NCBI GenBank assembly: GCA_049724395.1
Contig: JAUGWO010000158.1
Span: forward strand, 186,001-250,000
Direction: 5' to 3'
From: Spongospora subterranea f. sp. subterranea
Lineage: Eukaryota > Endomyxa: Phytomyxea > Phytomyxea > Plasmodiophorida
Length of the DNA stretch: 64,000 bases
The position numbers were made by a program, and so were the translations under genes. Shown here one piece after another: positions 1-11,024 of the stretch (its first letter is position 1; each line of letters begins with the position of its first letter). The notes under the pieces are model-generated. The model was not told where the DNA came from and did no database searches. It saw only the letters and a program-made list of their open reading frames with translations.

Positions 1-49
1 GGCCGCGCCATATTGAAGCCACGCAGTTTCCCAAATTCCTGATTCGTAA

Positions 50-1042
50 ATGGAGCCGGATTCCATGGTAGATCATGACCATATAATACCTAATGATGGC
101 TCTGCCTCAATTGTGGAAGGAACATATGCACAATTCGTGGTGGGAACTCCTGGTGCAGGGAAGTCTACGTATTGTGCCGGTATGAATTTCGGCCTGTGCC
201 ATTTCCATTTCGATGGTGTTTAAACAAGTTGACAGGTATGAGCGAATTCATGCAGGTTTTGAAGAGAAAATGTATAGTGGTTAACCTTGATCCCGCCAAC
301 GATCATCTATCATATGACTGTGCTGTTGACATCAGAGACCTAATTCGTTTAGAAGACGTCATGTCAATGCCGGATGACGCAACACATGATGCAGTCGCCC
401 TTGGTCCAAACGGTGCCCTTTTATACTGCATGGAATTACCTAGAGCAGAATATTGATTGGCTGAAGGACGCTTTGTTGCCCTATAAAGGACAATGGATAT
501 TGTTCGATTGTGCTGGACAAGTTGAGCTTTACACAAGCCATTCATCAATGAAGAATATATTTCGTACGATATCTGATGAGTGGCAATGGAGGACAGCGTG
601 CGTACATTTGGTCGACATTGCACATTGTTTAGATGCAGCCAAGTTCATATCGGCATTGCTTCTATGTTTGACAGCAATTGTCCATCTTGAATTGCCACAT
701 ATCAACGTACTGTCAAAGGTCGATCAACTAAAACAGCTCGGGAGGCTCCGTAAGATTTTTGTTTATCCGCGACGTTCTCTGCATCGATTTTGACGAAATC
801 TTTTTTTAGCCCTTGGATTGCAGTTTTACACCGAGGTTCTGGATCTAGAACACCTTCTTGAGTTGTTACACAATGACTCGAGAATAGGGCGATTAGAGTC
901 GTTAAACAGAGCTATATGTCAGTTGATTGAAGAGTTCAGCATGGTGAAATTCACTCCACTCAAGATCGAAAACAAACGCAGCGTTTTCAATGTAATGCAA
1001 CAGATTGACCGAGCAACAGGATACCCATCTATTAATGAATAA
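50..1042 (+). CDS. GPN2: GPN-loop GTPase GPN2, three exons, apparent 1-nt frameshift
   Basis: The product is a GPN-loop GTPase. This family acts in the cytoplasm in assembly and nuclear import of RNA polymerase II. The translation shows the P-loop GTPGAGKST (141-169), the segment VVNLDPAN, the diagnostic GPN tripeptide in [24 protein letters not shown] (G3) and LSKVD (G4), ending in ATGYPSINE at 1042. The pattern, with HLVD and a YTEVLDL segment, fits GPN2 better than GPN1 or GPN3. Introns lie at 180-235 (56 nt) and 750-809 (60 nt). The ATG at 50 is in frame with a second ATG at 65. Oddity: near 433-437 the frame slips by one base (one extra T between CME and YLEQN). No intron can explain this, so it is either an assembly error or a real frameshift. 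Family assignment is strong; intactness is not. Confidence 0.88.
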
Positions 1043-1111
1043 TCATTTTGATACCTGTGTTTCGTCGTCAAAATACCAGGTTTATTTTTCAAAGGTTTCA
1101 CAAGATCTCAT

Positions 1112-1730
1112 CTAAGAAACTTCAATTCGACGTGGCTCGTTGCCTTTATAGTTTTGCTGTTTGGGCATTACAACGTGCAGAACGCCATGTTCTTCCTTGG
1201 CTGATATCTGTTTGATATCAACTCCCAAAGGCACTGGGATCGACCGAACCGTTGCCTCTAAAGGACGCTCAGACCATAGCACAGTCTCATTTCCCTCTTG
1301 CTCTCCTGCAGTAATCGCTTGTTGAGGCGTTGCTGTAATAGTCATAATTTCGTTGTCGATCTTGATTGAACATTGCTCTTTTGTTAGTCCAGGGATATCC
1401 ACCAAGAGTACCTAGATTACAGTTGAAACAATTTCCCACTCAAACATCAAAGTGTGTCGGTTTGCTAACATATTGATTATCGTCTTCTTTCAGTGTTGAT
1501 GTCATTGGCAATATGTTCGAACTGGTTTGGCCAGATAATGGGACATATGTCCCTCTGCCTTGGTTAGATATGTTTCGACGATAGCGATTAGAGCGATGAC
1601 GGTGATAATGATGACGGTATCGATGGGTTCCCACATTCGGTTGGTCAAGACCGAGATCCAGGAACGGGTCAACAAGATCCATCGACGAAAGGTCGAAGGG
1701 ATCGTTTCTAATCGATGATATCAGGCTCAT
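1112..1730 (-). CDS. Small heat-shock protein (HSP20/alpha-crystallin family), two exons
   Basis: This encodes an about 194-residue sHSP, an ATP-independent holdase for unfolding proteins. Exon 1 (1730-1446) encodes a low-complexity N-terminus with an H/R/Y-rich patch. Exon 2 (1411-1112) encodes the alpha-crystallin domain, including VDIPGLTKEQ, a beta-strand region and the conserved HGVLHVVMPK near the C-terminus. It ends RIEVS, close to a typical sHSP tail. The intron is only 34 nt (1445-1412, GT...AG) and falls exactly between codons (phase 0). The gene converges with GPN2, leaving about 70 nt between the two stops. No heat-shock element was identified with confidence upstream of 1730. Confidence 0.88.
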
Positions 1731-2350
1731 TATTAATCTAATGGTAACTTGATGGCGAACACGAACGAGCTAGTAATACACTAATGAATTTAGTCAATTT
1801 TTTGATGAACGCATGGTTGCACCCGTGCGGAACTCAACGGGCCAAAACCTCATTCACCTAAACTATGAACGCTGTTTTCTGAGAACGAGTAAATTCTGAC
1901 CATTGCTTCACAATTTCACATATGAAGCCAACAAAAGGCGTGAGCCTCTTGATGAATTTATACACGAAATGCATGATTTCTTTCATTTTAGCAATCACCT
2001 TGCGCTTGCTATGTAAAGCATTCTAGATATCTATACCTATAAACAAAATACAAACTCTACCCATTGGTGAAGAGTGGTTATCGGAACTGAACGATGACGA
2101 ATCCTAGTCCTGCGCTAACAACGCATAATGCAGAAACGAGAGAGTTCCAGAGACACGAGGTCCCTTGATTTTTAGGACTTGACATGATTATGCATGCTTC
2201 ATCCACGATCTTCAGCATGCTACGGGTTGTGGCTCGATATTGTGCTGTGCCTCGTTTCCGAGTCAGCTTCATCGGCGTCAATATGGCTGGCGGATCATGT
2301 GTTGGCATTAATCGCCATATATCGCTTGTGCAAACTCCTGTGTGGAGACG
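1731..2350. other. No recognised gene
   Basis: This is AT-rich intergenic sequence upstream of the HSP20 start. The minus strand holds a 76-codon open frame (2308-2078) ending in a hydrophobic stretch (about LVSALCVVSAGLGFVIVQF) that could be a tail anchor. It has no recognised domain. It could be the last exon of the frame at 2686-2351 or chance. No RNA gene or repeat was seen. Confidence 0.4.
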
Positions 2351-2686
2351 CTACGTAGCGATATTTCTGCTGCAGTCCGTTTTAGACAGCGCGATCGCGG
2401 ATAGAAGTATTGGCGAAAACCGACGAATATCGATAGCAATTTCGATGAAGTGTTCGTCGCAAGTTCTGAATTGCCAATTACCATGTCGTAATCGACGGGA
2501 ATGGGTGGGAGTCGATGTTAGGAAGAAGCCATCTTTCAATCCTGGCACACGTTCGTCCAAATCCCTGATAATGATAACATCATCGGGTTCAGCCATTCTG
2601 TTCAGTAGAACCACGCCCATATCTAAGGCAAACGCCTTGCGCTTCTCGATGGACACATACCTTCCGGGAGATCGTCTTTGTGACAC
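2351..2686 (-). CDS. Possible glycosyltransferase-like fragment (GT17-like), unresolved
   Basis: An open frame of 111 codons on the minus strand contains a segment reading RKAFALDMGVVLL..., then PDDVIIIRDLDERVPG. An (E/R)R-x-L...DD(V/I)xIIxDxDE pattern resembles the acceptor/donor region of GT17 family N-acetylglucosaminyltransferases, where the motif is usually DVDEIP. Here P follows after VERV-like spacing, so the match is imperfect. Upstream on the same strand (about 2810-2715) another short frame contains ELIGEVDQTRQIRELF, which could be an earlier exon. No signal anchor was found. It lies next to copia debris, so a transposon-derived or decayed gene is equally possible. Confidence 0.25.
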   Translation of the reverse strand: MSQRRSPGRYVSIEKRKAFALDMGVVLLNRMAEPDDVIIIRDLDERVPGLKDGFFLTSTPTHSRRLRHGNWQFRTCDEHFIEIAIDIRRFSPILLSAIALSKTDCSRNIAT

Positions 2687-2888
2687 TCTCTGGGCACAGA
2701 CATTCGGGAAGTATGTTCATCATTGCTCACGAAAAAGCTCTCTGATTTGTCGCGTTTGGTCGACCTCACCGATTAATTCGTCGATTGGGGTTGTCTTGCC
2801 GTCCTATCCTGCCAGCGGGGCAGGGTTGTAAATCCACGTTTGGTATTGGGCATTCTCCGTCCAGTACTGCTTCGGTACTCCCGATCAC

Positions 2889-3222
2889 CTACGACGCCGT
2901 GATCATTTTTACGAACTTATTTTCAAATGTCTTGGCGCGACCATTTTGGAAAAGCCGGTCTGGATCAGAGAACTTCTGTTTGATGGATGCTCGTTTACCA
3001 CCATCTTGAACGTACTCTCCGCCTTGATCCGCCTTCAACGTGTCGACCCGGTACCCGTTCTTGGCTTCGAATCTTTTGAGCACACTTATAATCGCGTCCC
3101 CCTGTTGATCTTCTGTTGCAAGGGTTCACCGTTTGCAATTATGATCCGCGTATGTAGCGCTTCCCTTCGTGTGACCGCGTATCGAAGAGGTTTGCAGATC
3201 AGCGCCAATGATCTGTAGTGGG
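2889..3222 (-). mobile_element. Ty1/copia integrase fragment, decayed
   Basis: Minus-strand translation in two frames gives pieces of the copia integrase core. From about 3205 comes ADLQTSSIRGHTKGSATYAD, corresponding to the first catalytic Asp region. From 3083 comes VLKRFEAKNGYRVDTLKADQ followed by GGEY, matching the second catalytic Asp (the family usually has L+SDxGGEY). The two pieces are out of frame and the ORF ends within 65 codons, so it cannot encode a working integrase. No LTRs, primer-binding site or reverse transcriptase were found near it, so it is an isolated fragment. Confidence 0.72.
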
Positions 3223-3345
3223 AGAAGGAGCAGATCGACACGTTGAGAGCCGATAAAGGCGGGGAGTATACGTCTAAGAGGGTAGCAAACGAGCTCCGAC
3301 AACAGGAGTTCTCACCGACCTTTCCAAAGCAATTTTCTTCATATT
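3223..3345 (+). mobile_element. Second Ty1/copia integrase fragment, opposite orientation
   Basis: The plus strand encodes QIDTLRADKGGEYTSKRVAN followed by ELRQQEF. This is the second-Asp region of a copia integrase. It abuts the minus-strand copia fragment head to head and differs from it in sequence, so the two are separate insertions or an inverted pair that has diverged. The reading frame is lost on both sides. Confidence 0.65.
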
Positions 3346-3735
3346 CGGTTAGGTACGCCAGTTAAAACCTGAAGTTCTCATGTCCAGCTCTTCATGACAC
3401 CTGGTGCATTATAACTGCCATTTAGCGAGATGGAACTGCATGACACAGTGTGCAGTCGACGGGTTCACTCGATATCAGAATCCATCACTGTAAACCAACC
3501 CGAAACCCACTCTTGGTTGAACGTGGGTTATCTAACTGCAGTGTATATACTGTGACAGGAACCGTCACCAGTTGTGAAATTGGTATTCGCTGGTTCATCT
3601 TGTGTACATAAGGACTCGCGCAGTTTTATCTGGTGATTGGTCCTTGTCGATTGTTCTCATTGACATTTTGATCACGTCTGTGCTTGTGCTTTGGATCCGT
3701 TTGATTGCCCGATTATAGGTACGGGGGTGCCTAAC
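3346..3735. other. No recognised gene; upstream region of the CCCH gene
   Basis: No coding signal was seen. It contains the presumed promoter and 5' leader of the CCCH-finger gene starting at 3736. No TATA-like element or other regulatory site can be assigned with confidence. Confidence 0.4.
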
Positions 3736-5228
3736 ATGGCCGACACGAACGAAGCGGATGCCAGAAGGAGATTAGAGCAGCTGCGCAAGGCTATATCTCA
3801 ACAGCATCAGATTCCTCCGACCCGGCCCATGTCGTGTCGCTTTTTTGCCCGTGGTTCCTGCCAAAAGGAAGCATCTTGCCCTTTCATGCATTCAAAGACC
3901 AACCATGTAAAACATCATAGCGTATCACATTCTATCAAAAAGGTATATCGTTTGAGTTAGCGGGATTTTGAATGTTGATGTTGGAGTGCTGTCTTATTTC
4001 TAGATTCCAGTGTCTGCCGAGAGTAGGTTACGTATTCTACAGAACCTTTTGAGGGAACAGAAAGGAACTAACGCTGTTTCGATGAAGTCGTACGACGGTC
4101 GCATTGTCGCCTCTTCTAAGTTGACAGTTTTCTTGTAGCAGATATACTTTTAAGGCACCAGGTTATGTACCGCCTAAACCGGTAAAAATTGTTAGCTGTA
4201 AATCACTGTCAAAACCGAAGCCACGATTGTTTACCCATTCTCGTTAGTTCTACAAGCGCTCTCTCATGCTCCTTGCTTATGTGTTGTCAACAGATTCTGT
4301 TAACCGTTCATTAAATGTTAACGGCGTTTTATTTCGACTTTCACCATGCGGTCGTAGTTTAATTCGTTCGTCGAGTAATGCAAACCCTATAAACTCAGTA
4401 AAGAGTTTCATTCCCAGTCGCGTGCATCTGAATGGATTTGACTTTATCAAATCGTCAAGCGTATGTATTCCGTCGCATAAATGTAATCCTAAGCTTAGTG
4501 TAATTCAGGGGTCTTTGGTGAGATCATCGCTGCAGAGCAGCAGGCAAGCCGCATCTTCCAAATTGAGGCGAAGCCTTGACATCGTTCGCCATAAGAAGCT
4601 TGACAAAAGGAAGAGACAATTGTGCATGTTCTTCTGCAGATTCGGTGCCAATAGTTTTTGACTTGACCTATTTTCGTCTAATTTTTGAGAACGGGATGTA
4701 GGGTTTTGTAAGCTTGCCAAAGAATGCCCATTTTTGCATGATACCACCAAAGTTGCGGTCTGTCGAACTTTTGTATCAGATGGAGTTTGTTCGTCCCCAG
4801 AGACTTGTCTTTTGTCACACACAGTTGATAGAAATAAGATGCCTGTCTGCACTCATTATTTGAAGGTTCGTCTTTAGGAGATCATATTGGAACTTGCTGT
4901 AATTGTTCGTAGGGGACGTGCACAAAAGGTGATAGTTGCGCATACCGCCATGTTAAGGTTAATGCAACTGCGGCAATTTGCCAAGATTTTCTCAAGGGTC
5001 GCGACAGGTTTTGTCATTATTACGTCACTTGATGCTTAAATTCTTCTAGGTTACTGTTCCAAAGGCGACCAGTGTCGACTGAAACACACTTATATAACGA
5101 AACGAAAAGACAAAGGCGATGTTGTTGAAATCAACGATTCTCCTTTGGATTGTAACGCAAATGACCACGATATTGACCGTATGCGCCAGGACCAATTCCG
5201 ACTGGCCAATTGTTCTCCAATTGGCTAG
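3736..5228 (+). CDS. ZC3H3-like CCCH zinc-finger protein, five fingers, about six introns
   Basis: The family (ZC3H3/Smicl, yeast-type Red5 relatives) links mRNA polyadenylation to nuclear export. Splicing by eye yields one N-terminal finger (C-x7-C-x5-C-x3-H, about residues 35-52). A middle region of about 180 residues follows, with VNGVLFRLS and a basic stretch. Then come four consecutive C-terminal fingers: C-x8-C-x5-C-x3-H starting CMFF, a second starting CRTF, then CTHYLKG and CQDFLKG. The introns joining these fingers are 4645-4701 (57 nt), about 4866-4911, and one starting about 5000 with donor GTCGCG. The protein ends NCSPIG at the TAG at 5226-5228. Finger order and spacing fit ZC3H3. 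The splice after residue 110 (about 4090-4145) is uncertain, with 22-nt and about 55-nt alternatives. The N-terminal finger could belong to a separate upstream gene. Confidence 0.75.
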
Positions 5229-5374
5229 ACTCGTTTTGTTACTGACCGTGTTAGCATATTTGTATTTTTCCCCAATCTGATCGTAGAGGCACATGATCCT
5301 ATATTCAATCATGTCAAATATTCATATATGTATCCACCAACGTGTATCTATAAATTCATTAATATTTCCTATTA

Positions 5375-7054
5375 CTATGGGGTGTATTGTTTTACTTGAA
5401 GGTTCAATGTCCTTTTCAAGGCTGATAGCTCCTGCAAAGCTTTGTTTAGTTGGGCTTCCAATGTCGTTACTCGAGCTTCCAAGCTTCTTCGGTTGTTGCG
5501 ACATGTTGTGTTTTTGACGTAGTCGTTGTAAATTTGGAGAATTCTTTTTCTTCGCCAATGACTCTGAATAACTGTAGCTGCGACGCCTCGCAAACTCCAC
5601 CTCTCTATCGGAGTGCTTGGTTCCCGAATTAATAACTGTAAATTTAAAGACCTGCGTGCACAGAGTCAAATGCTAGAGTCATAAACTTGAATCGGTTGAA
5701 AATTATCACTCTATTTTCTGGTAAAAGAGAGAGGCTTGACCTTCTTTTTGGTTAGGGATGACGGTTATCAATGTGGAAGACGATCGACAATCCAGATTTT
5801 CATGATATCCCGGGTATTTTAGCTTACAAAGCATGTCTTCGGGCGGAGCCGCAATGGAAAGATAACGTGATATCGACTGGTCATTTTCATCGTCTAAAAG
5901 ATTCAAGAGATCTTGTGACAAAACGCTGGCTTCGTCGCAGAATAATTTCTGGCCCTGATCACTACAGACATCGTCAAATTAGAATGCCTCAGATAGAAAA
6001 ATATCAAAATGCGTCGTCGGTTCTGTACATTTCTAGCGGAGTCGTAGGCAATCCGTTGATGCTTGTGATTGATGGCAATACGAAGCATAAAAACGAGCGG
6101 AAATTGTACTGATGCTGTATGGATTCGATGATAAAAGGATTGTCATCTAGCAGGATTCAGCATTAATTAATTTTGAAATTTGTTGCAATGACCAACTTAA
6201 CCGCAAAATAATTTCCGAAGAGAGTTTAAACCAGACAGAAACGTCATGGATTTGATTGAAGATATGAAGTTACGTGATAAATTCAAACTTTCCAGCGAGT
6301 TTTTCGGAAGTAAGTCCGAAGCACAATCTAGGGTCGCAATGTTATTACAAGAGACGTCGAGATCCTAATCCGAAATAGTCATGACAAGCAAAAAGTGAAT
6401 GATAGGGGCAACCTGAAGATTGATATTCGTATTTAGATTGCCAATCCCTTCGAGTTCATTTTGAGAAACATTCAAGATTCGCAGATTATGGAGATTCTCA
6501 ACCCCAGTTAAATCGTGGATCAAATTTTGTGATAGATTTAACCACTCTAGTTGCAGCAAGCAAGATAAGCCTGCATCCATCAGCAACAGCAAGTCCAAAC
6601 CAAGGAACATGTGATGCTACCTTCAACGTAAGAGATTGAGTTTTTGGACAGATTCAGGACCCGCAGGTTAAACAGAAAGCGAAATGGGTTGTGTGTCAGA
6701 TTCACAATGTGGTTGTTTGACAAGTCCAGCTGCTTGAGCTTGGAGAATACGGGCGGTAAAGGAAGTACTTCGGAAACAGAATTATTATCTTATTGTGCCT
6801 GATGTTAGTAAATGAGGAATCAATAATGCAGACTATACCTATGAAAATATCCTGGACCTCGTCATCGCAATACTGGTCGAGGACGTCAAGCGACTTGAGT
6901 TGCCGTCCTGTATATAATATGAGCGATACATTTTCGAATGCCTAAACGAAGACAATGGCAAGTACAGTATGTAATAAAGTACGCGGCAACGTTCAGGGAA
7001 GTGATGAACACGAACCTGATAGGATAATCTGATTCCGCCGCTTCTGATAAACAT
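5375..7054 (-). CDS. Leucine-rich-repeat protein with C-terminal IQ motif and coiled coil
   Basis: This is a multi-exon gene. Exon 1 begins at the ATG at 7054 (MFIRSGGIRLSYQ) and splices in phase to AFENVSLIL. Successive exons encode LRRs: LKQLDLSNNHIVNL, LRVLNLSKNSISYV, LEWLNLSQNLIHDL, LRILNVSQNELEGI and LESLNLSRNFISSI. A textbook LRR C-cap follows (NPFI...YNFRSFLCFVLPSITSING). A linker rich in D/E/S comes next, then an IQ calmodulin-binding motif (ATVIQSHWRRKRI, about 5585) and a coiled coil (LEARVTTLEAQLNKALQEL), ending at 5375. LRR plus IQ architecture occurs in centrosomal or ciliary proteins such as CEP97 and LRRIQ1 and in other scaffolds. The exact orthologue cannot be named. Introns are about 45-60 nt. 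Confidence 0.75.
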
Positions 7055-7321
7055 CAGCTCCCTCGTCCCTGGACTGATCCATCGCCGGTTTCAGATCATT
7101 GCCATTGCCGTCGCTGCATGGCTTATCGATTGACCATCTCTCCGACTATAAGAATATACTACTGGCTCTCTACTTGGCAGAACTTCAGTTAACGTGTCCA
7201 GTCTACCTCGTTAACAAGCGCGGCCACTTGTCATGGCTCCACCCTGCACAGGAATGTTTCTCTTGCCAACACAGAATTGTATAGGTATATGAATAATAAT
7301 TAATACTGTTGTGTATATCGT

Positions 7322-8580
7322 TCATTGAGCGTCTCGGATAACTTGGACGATGTCAGCCGCCGTCTTATCGATTAGGTCAAACCGAACTCGGCCGGTGACG
7401 AATTTCACTGCATCCCTCATCAGAGACGAGCAGTTGACTTCTTGGATCTTTGATGGCATTTCACTTTGACCGACCACAGCGTGGGATGCTTGCTCGCGCT
7501 GGTCTGAATCCACTTCAATACCATTAGCTCCTGGTTCCAGGTCAATAGTAGGTTTGCCGTCTAATAATGATTCTGGTAAAATGTTGCTAGGTGTTGAGAG
7601 CAGCTTCGTTAAGGCGATGGACGGCGCTAATCGACGATGTGGGGTGGGCAGGAACAGGTTGTGAAGAGTCGTGATTGACGCGTCGTTGTTGACTGCATTG
7701 TCATTGCAATACTCAACGCCAATTGCCGGCGAATGATTGGCTTTATCTGATTCTGTCAACGGACCTACGTTGAGCAAGAGTCAACGGATAAACCCGAGCA
7801 GGACAAAACGCAGATACCAATGGGCTCAGCTGAGCACAGCTTCTGCTTCTGCTTCTGGACAAGAGAAGACGGAGACGACGGCAAATCGAGAGGCTTCGTC
7901 TGCAGTAGAATTTGGCTCCTGTTCAATGGTCTGAGAAATTGAATAACAAAAAAAGACAGGCGTGCTTTCAGATACTTCGTGCGTTCAAGACCTGTTGACC
8001 CAGTCTTGAAAGGTTGCTTCGAAGGTGTGGGTTTATGTTGTGGGGTAGCGTTCATCCATAAATAAGCGTAAATATTGCCTCCAGAAAGTTTGGCTTCATC
8101 GGCGTCACATGATGTTATTGTCCGGAAACACAGACCCCCATGTTGCCCAGGAAATATAAGAATAATGGGACCATCGGAAATGTGCAGGAAGAGACCGTGT
8201 CCTTCAGCCCTGAGCACAAATCAGAGCGATGCGAATAAAGAAACCCAGACAAGTTGACATTATTCCATTTCCTGAGGCCCAGCTAGTCAATACTCTGTCG
8301 TAGACGCCTCTGGCCTTCCAACGCACATCGCCATGAATCGATTTCCTAAACAACGAGATTGGAACAGTGTCCAGTTGAACACGCGATAGCGCCTGAAAGG
8401 ATTCGTTTGAACGAACGAAAAAACTGTAGAATATAACTATTACCTGAAGAGGTTTACAAGGAAAAACTGGGACCCCTCCGGATGGTTTACAAGATGAATG
8501 TTTGGAAAGATATATACCCGACATAGAACGGCCAGATGATAGGGAGAGGCAACCGCGCCAAATAACACCGTCGTTGATGA
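7322..8580 (-). CDS. Uncharacterised spliced gene
   Basis: Minus-strand open segments are separated by plausible short introns. One segment is 8580-8445, with GVIWRGCLSLSSGRSMSGIYL and a donor GTAATA after PCKPLQ. Others are 8400-8290 (ALSRVQLDTVPISLF, then HGDVRWKARGVYD), 8217-7950 (AEGHGLFLHISDGPIILIFP, LSGGNIYAYLWM) and 7777-7322, ending VIRDAQ. Codon use and absence of stops over 450 nt in the last segment support coding. I do not recognise the family. The W-x-G start and repeated beta-strand pattern faintly suggest a SPOC-like fold, but this is a guess. The segment at 8690-9418 may be its 5' part. Confidence 0.45.
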
Positions 8581-8689
8581 AAGATTGCGAACGAAGCCCA
8601 TTCCAGTTTCTAACTCTCCTAAAAATCTACGTTAATTCGCGAACATGGTAACCGAAACATTGCCTGTAGATTACGTGACGTCGGCGCCA

Positions 8690-9418
8690 AGTAAAACGTC
8701 CCAATCATTGAGATCACAATGGTCAAGGCATAAGATATGCAGCCGCGATTGGCACATTTCCTGGAAATCGCTATGCTTTAGGGTATTTAGTCAAAACAGA
8801 AAACGTGAAAACATACGTCGGTCAAGGTGGCATCGACTGCTGAGAACAGAACTACCGCGTCTTCAGGTGAAGGAAGGTCGCCACCAACAAGTAGCACAAC
8901 GTCGAAAGAGTAACTTTTTCCAACCTGCAAAATGCTAGTCAGATCAACATCCAAAACGTATACGGGTTAGCCACCTTGGCCAGAAGAACTTGGAGCGAAT
9001 TGGCGATGTCATCTGGGGTCTGCGGAGCGTTCTCAAACGATAATCTATCCGCCGATAACCAGCTAGTTCCAATTCCGCATAAATAGCCTGCCTGAGACAG
9101 TGTTAACACGACAAAATACGACAGTAAAAGCAGGTTTGCTTTTGTTGGCAACACGAGAGAACCTTGAACGATAGCCCGCGAAAGTAAAACCAACATCGAC
9201 ACAGAAACAAATGGATACATAGAATTAGTACGAACCGGAATAGTAGATGATAAAGCTCTTTGCAGGAGGGCTTTATCCTCGATGAACAGCAGCACAAAGG
9301 CGATTCTAGCACGGACAGGGCTGCCCAAGGTATGATGTGAGGCAAGAGCGGCAGACGAGGGAGGAGTTGGGGCGACCGCACCAAGAGCGTTGTGCAATTG
9401 TCGGCGCCGATGCGCCAT
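8690..9418 (-). CDS. Uncharacterised spliced gene (or 5' exons of the preceding one)
   Basis: From the ATG at 9418 the protein starts MAHRRRQLHNALGAVAPTPP and continues through RARIAFVLLFIEDKALLQRA. After a likely intron (donor GTTCGT near 9235), later exons encode SWLSADRLSFENAPQTPDD and SLQVLLAK. A further phase-0 exon (about 8924-8830) reads VGKSYSFDVVLLVGGDLPSP. The DVVLLVGGDL segment resembles the start of metallophosphatase-like CWF19L1 proteins (xDLLLCVGDF). No downstream metal ligands or CwfJ domain could be found, so no function is assigned. Confidence 0.4.
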
Positions 9419-10155
9419 GATCCGGCCCTCAGTTAAACCCTAACGATCAGATGACCAACCTCCCGAGATTTGGTAGAGGAGGAGGCGACCCTCAACAATT
9501 CTCCGCGATTATCGAACTCTGGATTGAGAATGAAACCTCATCCACTTCCCCTATCAGGCAAAACCGAACATAAACTGCCTATAATTTTTACAAGGGCTAC
9601 TTGTCGCCGAACCGATAATTCCTAACAGAACAAACCGCCTATTTGCCGACGGTGCGTATTGGATTCAACCTCTAAGACACTGAAACGGGTTTATTCAAAT
9701 GGACGGATGGACTTAACGAAGTTGACTGTTTTCCTGATGCACGAACTAGATGAGCAAACTCTCAACAGTAAGGCAGTGCATCTGACCATTGTATGCCAAG
9801 AACTCTTTTGCACTAGCGCAGTGGATTCATCACCTTGCCGCCTTCACAGCTTCGCGTCCGATTCCGATGGTTGAGTCGCTATAGTGCAGGTGGCGGCAAA
9901 CCGTGAACCGTCCATTGACGTTGTCAGACGCATTACTGTCCTGCCTCAATGAAAGCATCGCGACTTGCGAATTCGCGGCAACCTTCTCTTCATTGGCGGT
10001 TTAGAAAACAAAATAATAGATGCCCCTATAATAGAATGTAAAAGTACTATCCATAGACACTTGTGGAGAACACGGTATGAGCCATCGGATTGAATCGAGA
10101 TCAAAGATATTGGGTTCTCAAAACAGGCCCATCATCTGTTTCTATTCCGTTATAG
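9419..10155. other. No intact gene
   Basis: No supported gene. An open frame at 9659-9874 (+) gives no recognisable domain. Because the sequence immediately downstream is a decayed RecQ-like helicase on the same strand, this stretch may be the eroded 5' part of that mobile helicase. Confidence 0.35.
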
Positions 10156-11000
10156 TTGTCCTTGCTGTTCACCACTTTTCGGCCTGTTAGGCCGTATTAC
10201 AAGACAGAATCTTCGTTATCGTTGTTCCTCTTCGCTGAAAATATCTGTCAACTAACGCGGTTTGACGCAAGCGTTATCGAACAAGTGCTTCACAGTCTTC
10301 GTTCTTTGGCGACAGTATTACGAAACCGATTGGGTATGCCATTAGGTTATCCTAATCTAGAATGGCATCGGCGACTCGCCAAAATGGGATGTCGTTCCTG
10401 CTACTGGTGACCATCATACAGGTAAATCTTTGAGTTTTATCATACCTGCCATGGCTCAAGAAAAAGTGATCACTGTCATTGTTCCGCTGGTTGCTCTTAA
10501 GCACGATTTATCAAGACGGCTGGCAGAACTTCGTGTTTCACACGGATTCTGGAGTCCCGATTAAGTGCGGTTGGCGCTCCAAAAATTATTCTCGTCAGCG
10601 TCGAATCGGTTGAATCCCTCGAGTATGTCACCTTCAAACTCTAAACAATATTCTCTGCGTCATTGTTGGATGAAGCTCATTTGATATTGCAGAATTTCCG
10701 GTACATGAATAATCGCTCACATTCAATTCAATAGTGATAGGTTTGGTAGCAATGTGATGAAAATGGCAAGCCGTAATCGACCCGTTTCCATCCCCTTAAT
10801 TGCCCTGACTGGCACAACTCCTCACCGCATCAACATGAGCCAACCAACCCTTTCCGTTTACAGGGACCATGCCTCTTACTCAAGTCGCCAACCTGGAATC
10901 CAGACTGAGTGCTTCGTTCACAGTTCTTCGTGATCCAACTGCTCGACCAGCAATCAGCTACATTTCATCTACAGAAACTGACGATTGATTTGAAAAACAA
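10156..11000 (+). pseudogene. RecQ-like helicase remnant of the mobile/telomere-linked type
   Basis: Helicase motifs appear in order but in different frames. Walker A is a degenerate TGDHHTGKSLSFIIPAM (about 10405), followed by VITVIVPLVALKHDLSRRL (motif Ia region). Next come PKIILVSVESVESLEYVTF, a DEAH-type motif II in DEAHLILQNFRYMN (about 10667) and motif III in PLIALTGTTPHRI (about 10793). The next segment, FTVLRDPTARPAISYIS (about 10915), resembles the start of the second RecA domain in fungal and protist RecQ-like helicases. Motifs IV-VI are not found. Stops at several points make it non-functional. Such genes are usually dispersed or subtelomeric. Confidence 0.7.
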
Positions 11001-11024
11001 TTGCTTAGATACGAAATTGAGGAT

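Noticed and set aside
8690-9418. CWF19L1-type metallophosphatase
   Set aside because: Only one short segment (DVVLLVGGDL) resembles it; downstream metal ligands and CwfJ domains were not found.
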